A stretch of 64,000 nucleotides of DNA from Fragum whitleyi (lineage: Eukaryota > Mollusca > Bivalvia > Cardiida > Cardiidae): assembly GCA_948146395.1 (NCBI GenBank), contig OX411544.1:56845642-56909641 (forward strand), given 5' to 3'. The notes below the pieces were generated by a model. The model ran no database searches, had not been told where the DNA came from, and was given only the letters and a program-made list of their open reading frames with translations. The position numbers were made by a program, and so were the translations under genes. Within the stretch, counting starts at the first letter, position 1. Each line of letters opens with the position of its first letter. This document shows positions 60,201-64,000 of this stretch, in pieces.

Positions 60201-60964
60201 TAAATGTAACTATATTATCTCACCAATTTCTCTGCTTTCTCCATCATCTGATATGGACCACAACCTGACAAGATTTCCTGCTGCTGCAGCTACCATTTTA
60301 TTGCTATTATCTTGAGTGGCTGTCATGACTTTGGCATTAATGGCTATCTTCTCAACTGGAATGTCTAGGTAGGAGCTTGTCCATATCAGATGCCAGCCTG
60401 TAGAATCTTTCATTCTGAAATTGTATCAGAATCATATAGTAATAGAGAAAGCATTAATTTTTTGTTCAACATAAATGTTCACTTGACCTTATTTCTAGCA
60501 TTAACAAATGACAATATGATGTTGTTTGGTGAATTTTTGTCACAATTATACAATCACTTATGAAATATGAATGAGATTGCATTTTTGATACTAAAGCAAG
60601 GGTAAAAGTTCAAAGTACTTAGCCTATAACCTTTGACCTTGAAATTTTTTCATACTTCGAAAGCTGACTGATTGTGGTGATAACAGCATACAAATGGGGA
60701 TAGACTTCATACAACTAAGAGTAACAATCTATTAACATTGTGAAACATAGGGGGTCAGGTCTGTAATCTGTTGATAAACAAGGTGTCAAAATGGCCCTAC
60801 ATCACTCATCTGACTAATATAAATGGTTTTAATTGAATGTATTAAATAAACAAAATACTAAGTGGTATCATACCTATAACAGCATACAAAATGGGGATAA
60901 GCTACACACAACCAATTATGGTGGCCTCTTAACATTGTGACACGCAGGGGGTCAGTTCTGTAAC
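44996..60964 (-). CDS. KCTD3: KCTD3/SHKBP1-like gene, ten exons (5' part missing)
   Basis: Partial gene read from right to left. Exons: 60874-60964, 60224-60414, 55134-55249, 53560-53647, 52782-52898, 52047-52217, 49649-49804, 47829-47925, 47218-47402, 44996-45246. Every junction has AG/GT borders and phases join without a break, giving 1463 bp, about 487 codons. The product follows vertebrate KCTD3/SHKBP1 almost motif for motif from the 'RGHHNW' segment through '[13 protein letters not shown]', 'QHPETVG', '[14 protein letters not shown]' and '[15 protein letters not shown]' (family recalled, not aligned). Family members have an N-terminal BTB/T1 domain and a WD-repeat propeller; in mammals KCTD3 is an accessory subunit of HCN3 channels and SHKBP1 binds SH3KBP1/CIN85. 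Invertebrates probably have one orthologue of both, so the symbol is a family label. BTB exons were not found and should lie right of the window. Introns are filled with mobile elements. Confidence 0.93.
45560..46004. mobile_element. Inverted-repeat MITE interrupted by a pearl-like element
   Basis: 'ataatacatacttagtgttt' + 'tgtatga' at the left pairs with 'tcataca' + 'aaacattaagtatgtattat' at the right (45967-46003). An inner stem 'atatctaac' and 'gttagatat' brackets 45890-45970. The pearl-like insertion 45598-45889 lies between outer and inner left arms. Confidence 0.8.
45598..45889 (+). mobile_element. Pearl/Helentron-like short element, family P1, copy 2
   Basis: 292 bp; same ends and interior as 5192-5515, and it reads the same base for base except that the GGAC/AGAC tract is about 32 bp shorter. 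It lies 110 bp past the acceptor side of the last called exon of the KCTD3-like gene, within the intron. Confidence 0.9.
46170..46280. mobile_element. Palindromic MITE, family H, copy 3
   Basis: 'ggtacaaactgtttgtaaat' and 'aacttgcaaacaatttgcat' with the end 'catcctgaatgcagg'. Confidence 0.75.
46656..46714. repeat. Hairpin element, gcgcaaaacagtt variant
   Basis: 'gcaaaacagttctaactgcc' pairs with 'ggcagttacaactgttttgc' around 'tatatgtcat'. A half copy is at 51929-51965. Confidence 0.85.
47009..47176 (+). repeat. Repeat family G, copy 2
   Basis: Opens with the palindrome 'agaaaagaattgaagac' / 'gtcttcaattcttttct', then 'attatacaatagtcaggtaa' and 'gtactcgtcccagctc', as at 18032-18175. Confidence 0.75.
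47218..47402 (-). CDS. KCTD3: KCTD3-like exon 9 ([14 protein letters not shown] exon)
   Basis: 185 bp, entered in phase 2, left in phase 1. Acceptor AATTTCAG at the right, donor GTATGA at the left. It encodes [39 protein letters not shown] and [20 protein letters not shown] then DE. '[10 protein letters not shown]', 'LFTGHTNG' and 'IQMWDLTTA' are family hallmarks; the last closes the propeller with a true WD (MWDL). Another repeat (47009-47176) ends about 40 bp from the donor. Confidence 0.97.
47829..47925 (-). CDS. KCTD3: KCTD3-like exon 8 ([16 protein letters not shown] exon)
   Basis: 97 bp, entered in phase 1, left in phase 2. Acceptor TATCCTAG at the right, donor GTATGG at the left. It encodes [20 protein letters not shown] then [12 protein letters not shown]. 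The trailing CG takes T from exon 9 to make Arg. The motif order FGExDDQQ..IQKVVP..LFVRLSS matches KCTD3 as recalled. Confidence 0.96.
48165..48312. mobile_element. Palindromic MITE, family A, copy 4
   Basis: TTAAGGTAGTGGGCCTGAAA with 'gttccgcaacatttcagaa', 'gttaaccaaggtttcctta' and the right arm 'gttgcagaattattatgggt'; part of the right inner arm is deleted. Confidence 0.8.
48601..48829. mobile_element. piggyBac-like MITE, family F, copy 2
   Basis: TTAA on both sides; CCCTTTGCTGTTT and AAACAGGAAAGGG ends; inner hairpin 'aagaagaaattgcttctgac' / 'aagcaatttcttcttt'. Confidence 0.9.
48960..49188. mobile_element. piggyBac-like MITE, family F, copy 3 (inverted)
   Basis: TTAA on both sides, orientation opposite to 48601-48829, 130 bp away. 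Interior matches in reverse complement over nearly the full length. Confidence 0.9.
49195..49262. repeat. ATT-rich microsatellite
   Basis: Degenerate 'attattatcattattcttat' tract. Confidence 0.85.
49649..49804 (-). CDS. KCTD3: KCTD3-like exon 7 ([12 protein letters not shown] exon)
   Basis: 156 bp, entered in phase 1, left in phase 1. Acceptor CTTTTCAG at the right, donor GTAAAG at the left. It encodes [20 protein letters not shown], then [20 protein letters not shown] and [13 protein letters not shown]. '[28 protein letters not shown]' is a family signature. The intron to exon 6 contains a pearl-like element at 50161-51408 and a SINE at 51575-51815. Confidence 0.97.
50161..51408 (+). mobile_element. 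Pearl/Helentron-like element, family P3 variant, tandem core
   Basis: Starts CAAGAGGACCATGATGGTCC (hairpin GGACCA..TGGTCC), then AGATCGCTCACC. It ends GAGCACTTCGTGCTC, AGGTGAGCTAAAAA as at 42085. The core differs from the 39908 copy: about five units of about 170 bp ('gcacccaggtggagcccaaa', 'tatgaacaaacttggtagag', 'gatgctacataccaaatat'). It lies in the KCTD3-like intron between exons 6 and 7. Confidence 0.88.
51575..51815 (-). mobile_element. SINE, minus, nearly complete
   Basis: 'ttgggtttaaggccgctctc' through 'cgacgattatcaaaccattg' to a decayed head 'gttgaacctgagacctctga' and 'gctgacgcactaccca'. Confidence 0.85.
52047..52217 (-). CDS. KCTD3: KCTD3-like exon 6 ([13 protein letters not shown] exon)
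   Basis: 171 bp, entered in phase 1, left in phase 1. Acceptor ATTGAAG at the right, donor GTATGT at the left. It encodes [20 protein letters not shown], then [20 protein letters not shown] and [16 protein letters not shown]. This is the most conserved block of the family; vertebrate KCTD3 and SHKBP1 carry the same '[13 protein letters not shown]' and '[22 protein letters not shown]' strings. It forms one to one and a half WD blades. Confidence 0.97.
52330..52827 (-). repeat. Tandem array of partial exon-5 copies inside the intron
   Basis: Six units start near 52330, 52407, 52506, 52600, 52690 and 52782 (the last is the true exon end). Spacing is about 77-99 bp. On the minus strand the 52330 unit still reads [11 protein letters not shown] followed by an intact GTAAGTG donor. 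The 52506 unit also reads [11 protein letters not shown], then a stop. The 52600 unit reads [11 protein letters not shown] and keeps a GTAAGTTT donor. The 52690 unit reads [11 protein letters not shown] and the 52407 unit is more decayed. Between the coding remnants lie AT-rich stretches also shared among units. No unit has a clear full exon with acceptor, so they are most likely non-coding duplicates, but several donor sites survive. Confidence 0.85.
52782..52898 (-). CDS. KCTD3: KCTD3-like exon 5 ([11 protein letters not shown] exon)
   Basis: 117 bp, entered in phase 1, left in phase 1. Acceptor TTCCTAG at the right, donor GTAAGT at the left. It encodes [20 protein letters not shown], then [19 protein letters not shown]. 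The last A joins GT of exon 6 to make Ser or Thr-Ser at 'PKTSLSGNW'. The 3' end of this exon, from [11 protein letters not shown] through the donor, is the seed of a tandem array running further downstream in the following intron (52330-52827). Confidence 0.94.
53560..53647 (-). CDS. KCTD3: KCTD3-like exon 4 (AGSFLLLGC exon)
   Basis: 88 bp, entered in phase 0, left in phase 1. Acceptor TATTTCAG at the right, donor GTGAGT at the left. It encodes [20 protein letters not shown] then CENGSIYYI. The sequence is nearly the same as vertebrate KCTD3 as I recall it. The trailing G joins AC of exon 5 to give Asp in 'YYIDMQKFP'. Confidence 0.94.
53705..53870 (+). mobile_element. tRNA-like SINE head (second type)
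   Basis: 'gccttgatagctcagtggtt' and 'ggtcaggggttgagtcta' are A and B boxes. The body 'gaggtgtttccttgagcaag' with 'ctgcctcagtccacccagct' and 'gtaaatgg' is a non-tRNA tail different from the other two SINE types. Confidence 0.65.
54255..54390 (-). mobile_element. SINE fragment, minus, diverged
   Basis: 'ggggtttaacaccgatttaa', 'tgagtacctaacaacagatt' and 'ccttgcctccaattgcaatc' follow the SINE body order. Confidence 0.65.
54583..54797 (-). mobile_element. SINE, minus, with partial head
   Basis: 'agttttacgccactttcaac' to 'ggtctaggattatcaacc' and 'ggggatcgaacccagg' (B-box complement). Confidence 0.88.
55134..55249 (-). CDS. KCTD3: KCTD3-like exon 3 (VDSLFFIG exon)
   Basis: 116 bp, entered in phase 1, left in phase 0. 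Acceptor TTTCCAG at the right, donor GTAAGT at the left. It encodes [19 protein letters not shown], then [19 protein letters not shown], one WD blade with the 'GKVGVW' strand as the WD-like end. The same order (GVF..VDALFFIG..GKVGVW..HWQ) is recalled for vertebrate KCTD3. It is separated from exon 2 by a 4.97 kb intron, the largest visible, inflated by nested elements. Confidence 0.95.
55255..56140. other. Intron sequence, no exon seen
   Basis: AT-rich. The 109-codon frame at 55860-56189 and the 121-codon frame at 54940-55305 are not supported; the latter overlaps the true exon on the other strand. Confidence 0.6.
56142..56306. mobile_element. Palindromic MITE, family A, copy 5 (most symmetric)
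   Basis: TTAA ends; arms 'gttgaccaaggtttcctaat' and 'attaggaaacctcagtcaac' meet at 'gatgatc'; outer arms 'tggatccataatagttctgc' and 'gcagaactattatgggtcca'. Confidence 0.9.
57739..57977. mobile_element. piggyBac-like MITE, family F, copy 4
   Basis: TTAA on both sides, CCCTTTCCTGTTTTACAAAA start, minus orientation relative to 48601. Nested in the hAT-like element. Confidence 0.9.
59120..60127 (+). mobile_element. Pearl/Helentron-like element, family P2, copy 2
   Basis: CTAGAAAGCCATGAATGGCT to CCAGTGGAGCTAAAAA with about four core units, as at 37798-39126. It is inserted between TCCCTGAC repeats of the hAT-like element. Confidence 0.88.
60224..60414 (-). CDS. KCTD3: KCTD3-like exon 2 (MKDSTGWH exon)
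   Basis: 191 bp, entered in phase 2 and left in phase 1. Acceptor TTTCAG at the right, donor GTGAGA at the left. It encodes (R)[19 protein letters not shown], then [11 protein letters not shown], an Asn-Lys-rich turn, '[18 protein letters not shown]' and 'ESREIG'. This is typical WD-repeat sequence: a strand ending in LWS followed by an acidic loop. The final G plus GT of the next exon makes the Gly of 'EIGIF'. The donor is only 55 bp from the right end of a hAT-like transposon (56939-60168), so that insertion sits almost on the splice site. Confidence 0.93.
60680..60767 (-). pseudogene. Decayed duplicate of the RGHHNW exon
   Basis: The minus strand repeats the exon at 60874-60964 over nearly its whole length. 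It reads [16 protein letters not shown] and then meets an in-frame TAG, where the intact exon reads [17 protein letters not shown]. The acceptor side is kept (AACAG). At the donor side the 'ggtatcatac' that supplies GTATGA in the good copy is missing. Intron sequence directly left of both copies is also similar ('gtggt', 'ataacagcatac'), so the duplication included flank. It sits in the intron between the first and second visible exons and is probably non-functional. Confidence 0.85.
60874..60964 (-). CDS. KCTD3: KCTD3-like exon 1 of those visible (RGHHNW exon)
   Basis: 91 bp, entered in phase 1 (two bases complete a codon) and left in phase 2. Acceptor TGTACAG at the right, donor GTATGA at the left. 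It encodes [17 protein letters not shown] followed by [13 protein letters not shown], the segment that opens the WD-repeat half in KCTD3/SHKBP1 proteins. The last two bases AG join the first base of the next exon to make the Arg of 'CCYRMKDS'. A broken copy of this exon lies 194 bp downstream on the minus strand, at 60680-60767. The exon before it, which should link to the BTB domain, could not be found between here and the right edge. Confidence 0.9.
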
Positions 60965-60969
60965 CTGTA

Positions 60970-61345
60970 CATAAGGAAAAGAATTTTAAATAAATCTTAA
61001 TTTTTTGCATGTTCTCTAAACTCTAAATCTGTTCACAAATATGGAAAATTAAGAAAATAAAAGTTTTAAGATTACCTGCCTCAAAAACATTTCATTTTTA
61101 AGTTAAAATGAGTCAAAGAAAACTAGCTCATTTACATTCTTATGGCACATACTGTTCCTTTTTTCACACCATCAAAGTTTTCTCCCCTCTTTTTAAGTCA
61201 GATATTTTCAATTTCTAGAGCCCAGAAGAGCTCTTCGTACATAGAATAGCATAAGAAACCCTTGTCATGCTAATCCCAGAATATTCCTGTTTTAGTAGGA
61301 GGTAAAGACAAAGAAAAGACTGCACATACATACCACCAGAAAAAA
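60970..61345. other. No exon seen
   Basis: Searched for the exon preceding 'YRTDPLRV'; none found here. Confidence 0.5.
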
Positions 61346-61349
61346 TCAA

Positions 61350-63540
61350 CAAGAGTTGTCAGAGGACAACATAGCTCGCCCTATTGGATGCTTGTCACAT
61401 AGATATATGCAGCGTTTTTTTTCCTTCTTTGAACGGGTCCGGTAAACGGACCCGTTCCCAATGACGAAAACTACTATTTTTTCCCAAAATAAGAGGATGA
61501 AATTCCCAATTCAAAGCTAATTCTTGAAGTAAACATACTATTACAGTTTGATTATTTCCTATTGGAAAACCTGGAAGTACTTTTAGCAATAAACATCTGT
61601 GTTGTAATTTGTCAACAAGAGGGGAATTTCCGAAGATTAGTTTATTTAAGTCACATGGTTCTCGATTTCATAGGCATAAACAATTACGATGCAGGAAAAC
61701 CAGTGTATTTTGGCCAACTCGGAAGTTATCGCATTACAAAACTGCATATTTTTGTGAAGCCAAGATAGTGCGATTTTTGGACCTGATTTGCAGTAGACGA
61801 TCTTTTTGCATTTATTTATCAATTGATGTAAGATGAATTTTAAAGGAAAAAACTTACTAGAATGAAGGACTTTTGGTCATGGTTGAAGCAAATTATTTTC
61901 CTGTTATATAACCCAAAATGTAATTGTTTATCTTTGTTTAATTTTCGTTAACAAAGTTGACTGTTATTCACGATCTCGGCACCTCTCAGAACCAACCTGA
62001 ATTGTCTTTCAAACATTCTACAGCAGGTACAACATCTGAGTATATGATCTATTTTGAAAATATGTTTAAAGAGTTTCTATGATTTTAGTAGAAATATTCA
62101 TTTATAGCTGTTTTAAAAACAATAGGGTTGAATATGTTTTTGTTTTCTGTTGATTCGTACCCAAGAATGTTCAACCCAGGAATTTATTATAGAACTTGAT
62201 TTATCTATATTTTAGGTTTAACAATGACATTTTTTTAACAAAAAACTCAGTGACATTTCTAGATTTGATATACAACATTTATTCCAGAGCAATCAGACTA
62301 ATTCTTTGTCATTGTTTTTGTTCAGATTCCTTGTTTAAGGACTATGGTTTGCTTTTCAGTTAAGATATGACTAAAGAGGCATAGGAACTTCTATTATACA
62401 TATTGTAATGAATACTAATGATATAAATAAAAGTAATGTTTTTGAAACAAGCATAACAATGAAAATTCCCAATTTTTGAGAAAACAATGCATTATTCCCA
62501 ATTGGTCCGGTTTCGGACCCTTTCCCAAAGCTAGGAGAAAAAACGCTGATATGCAAAATCATGTACCTTGTGGGAAGCTATTGGAAGGGGGGGAGAGGGT
62601 ACTAAAAAGATCTAGGGAGCCTGAGGATATAATTTGACAAGACCTGAAGACAGATTGTATAATTAGAAATTAATTGATATCATTCAAGAATAAACAACTT
62701 TAATGTTCCTTTTTGTATTTGAAATGTGAGAGTATTCATTTTAACCTATGCCATTTACTATGAAAATATATTACCTTGGACTCCAGTGAAAGCCTATTAC
62801 CTAGTGATTATGTGTATGAAGTAATAATGTCCCTAGAGTAAAGCATTCAGAAAATATAAGCAAGGTTAAAGTTTTGGGTTAAAGTATTTTGGTTAAAGTT
62901 TTTCCAAGTCCTTGAAAAGGTCATGGTCAAATTGTAAAGGACCTTGGTCTCTGATGAAAGCCTCTCACCTGGTGAGTATGTAAATGAAGTAATGATGTCC
63001 CTAGGTTAAAGCTTCAAGAAAATATAAGCAAGGTTAAAGTTTTGGTTAAAGTTTTTCAGTTTAAATTTTTCCCAAGTCCATAAAAGGTCAAGGTTAAGGT
63101 CAAATTATCAAGGACCTTGGTCTCTCGCAAAAGGCTATCACCTAATGAGTATGTAAATGAAGAAACAATGTCCCTAGGTTAAAGCATTCAGAAAATGTAA
63201 GCAAGGTTGAAGTTTTTGGTTAAAGTTCTAGGTTAAAGAGTTTCTAAGTCCACAAAGGGTCAAGGTCAAGGTCAAATTGTCAAAGACCTTTGTCTCTGGT
63301 GAAAGCCTATCACCTAATGAGTGTGCATATGAAGTAATGATGTCTCTAGCTAAAAGCTTTCAGAAAATATAAGCAAGGTTAAAGTTTTTTTGGTTAAAGT
63401 TTTTGGTTAAAACTTTTTTGAAAGGGCCAAGGTTACAGTCTAAAGGTCATTTCGACATGGATGTTGGTCTCAAATGAAAGCCTATGCCCTAATGAGTGTT
63501 TCTGTAAAAAATAAAGCCTCTAGGATTAATATTTATAGAA
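61350..63540 (+). mobile_element. Pearl/Helentron-like element, family P4, interrupted, 3' end not found
   Basis: Starts CAAGAGTTGTCAGAGGACAA (hairpin TTGTC..GACAA), then ATAGCTCGCC. After the insertion at 61410-62548, the core from about 62770 to 63535 has five units of about 172 bp ('cacctaatgagtatgtaaat', 'agaaaatataagcaaggtta', 'aggtcaaggtcaaattgtca'). The expected stem-loop plus TAAAAA end is not seen before family P2 begins at 63543. Confidence 0.65.
61410..62548. mobile_element. 1.14 kb element with TTCCCAAT subterminal motifs
   Basis: Inverted ends CAGCGTTTTTTTTCC and GGAGAAAAAACGCTG; ATATG directly outside each end (61405-61409, 62549-62553). Subterminal motifs 'ttcccaatt', 'ttcccaaa' and 'ggtccggtaaacggaccc' / 'ggtccggtttcggaccc' near both ends. 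No transposase seen. Perhaps distantly hAT-like. Confidence 0.75.
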
Positions 63541-63542
63541 AT

Positions 63543-64000
63543 AACTAGAAAGCCTTGAAAGGCTTGTGTCGCTCCACAGGCTTGAATTTCTTGTAATAGC
63601 AAATCTAAGTTCTGACTGGATTTTTAGATATTTTGGGTTCTACTGATATTGAAATGATTTTCAAAGTTTCCAATATTATAACATATAGAGAAATGACCTC
63701 CGTCCATAAAATACATATTTTTCATTGGATCACAATAATTTTTTGTACACTGATAAAGGGTCACCCAAGGAGCATTCATGTAAAATTTGGTTGATATCTA
63801 TCAGTTAGATTCTGAGAAAATAATTTTCAAAGTTTCCACTATATAACATATAGAGAAATGACCTCCGTCCATAAAATACATATTTTTCATCCGATCACAA
63901 TAAGTTTTGGTAGACTGATAAAGGGTCACGCAAGGATCATTCATGTAAAATTTGGTTGATATCTATCAATTAGATTCTGAGAAAATGATTATCAAAGTTT
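63543..64000 (+). mobile_element. Pearl/Helentron-like element, family P2, copy 3, cut by the window edge
   Basis: CTAGAAAGCCTTGAAAGGCT, GTCGCTCCACAGGCTTGAA and two core units ('gagaaatgacctccgtccat', 'actgataaagggtcac'). Confidence 0.88.

Noticed and set aside
61000..64000. BTB/T1-domain exons of the KCTD3-like gene
   Set aside because: No BTB-like coding segment with splice borders was found; the region is filled by mobile elements.

Overview
The window looks like nuclear DNA of a mollusc, most likely a bivalve and perhaps a venerid clam. It is AT-rich, its single recognisable gene is split into small exons with GT-AG introns, and it is crowded with short non-autonomous mobile elements. 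These include tRNA-headed SINEs whose 3' part ends in a 'GCGGCGTTAAACCCA'-type motif, and pearl/Helentron-like elements with tandem-repeat cores. The bivalve assignment is inference from repeat style and recall, not from a search.

Right part (about 45.0-61.0 kb, minus strand): ten consecutive exons of a KCTD3/SHKBP1-family gene (BTB plus WD-repeat protein). All ten join in frame with consistent splice phases and give about 487 codons of the WD-repeat region and the start of the C-terminal tail. The exons for the N-terminal BTB/T1 domain are not seen; they should lie beyond position 64000. Two places in its introns hold broken copies of its own exons: a decayed copy of the first visible exon at 60680-60767, and a six-unit tandem array at 52330-52827 built on the 3' end of exon 5 and its donor site. 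The introns also hold nested transposons, including a 3.2 kb hAT-like element (56939-60168) that carries a piggyBac-like MITE and a pearl-like element.

Left and middle part (1-45 kb): no convincing protein-coding gene. Longer ORFs come from microsatellites (GATA, ATT, TTC), from repeats, or are chance. The DNA is a mosaic of MITE families with readable ends and target-site duplications: two Mutator-like families with 10-bp duplications (TIR CATTCGGAAC), a piggyBac-like family with TTAA ends, a 0.91 kb family with TA duplications, a PIF/Harbinger-like 1.26 kb element with TAA duplications, and several hairpin families. Two minisatellite arrays (23.7-25.8 kb and 39.8-42.8 kb) were each split by a mobile element, so the insertion site can be reconstructed.

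Far right (61.3-64 kb): another pearl-like 5' end interrupted by a 1.14 kb element with ATATG duplications, then a tandem core of about 172 bp units, then the start of another copy of the 37.8/59.1 kb family that runs off the window.

All homology statements rest on reading and recall; no alignment or database search was run. Coordinates of repeat edges are exact where a target duplication is quoted and approximate (about 5-20 bp) elsewhere.
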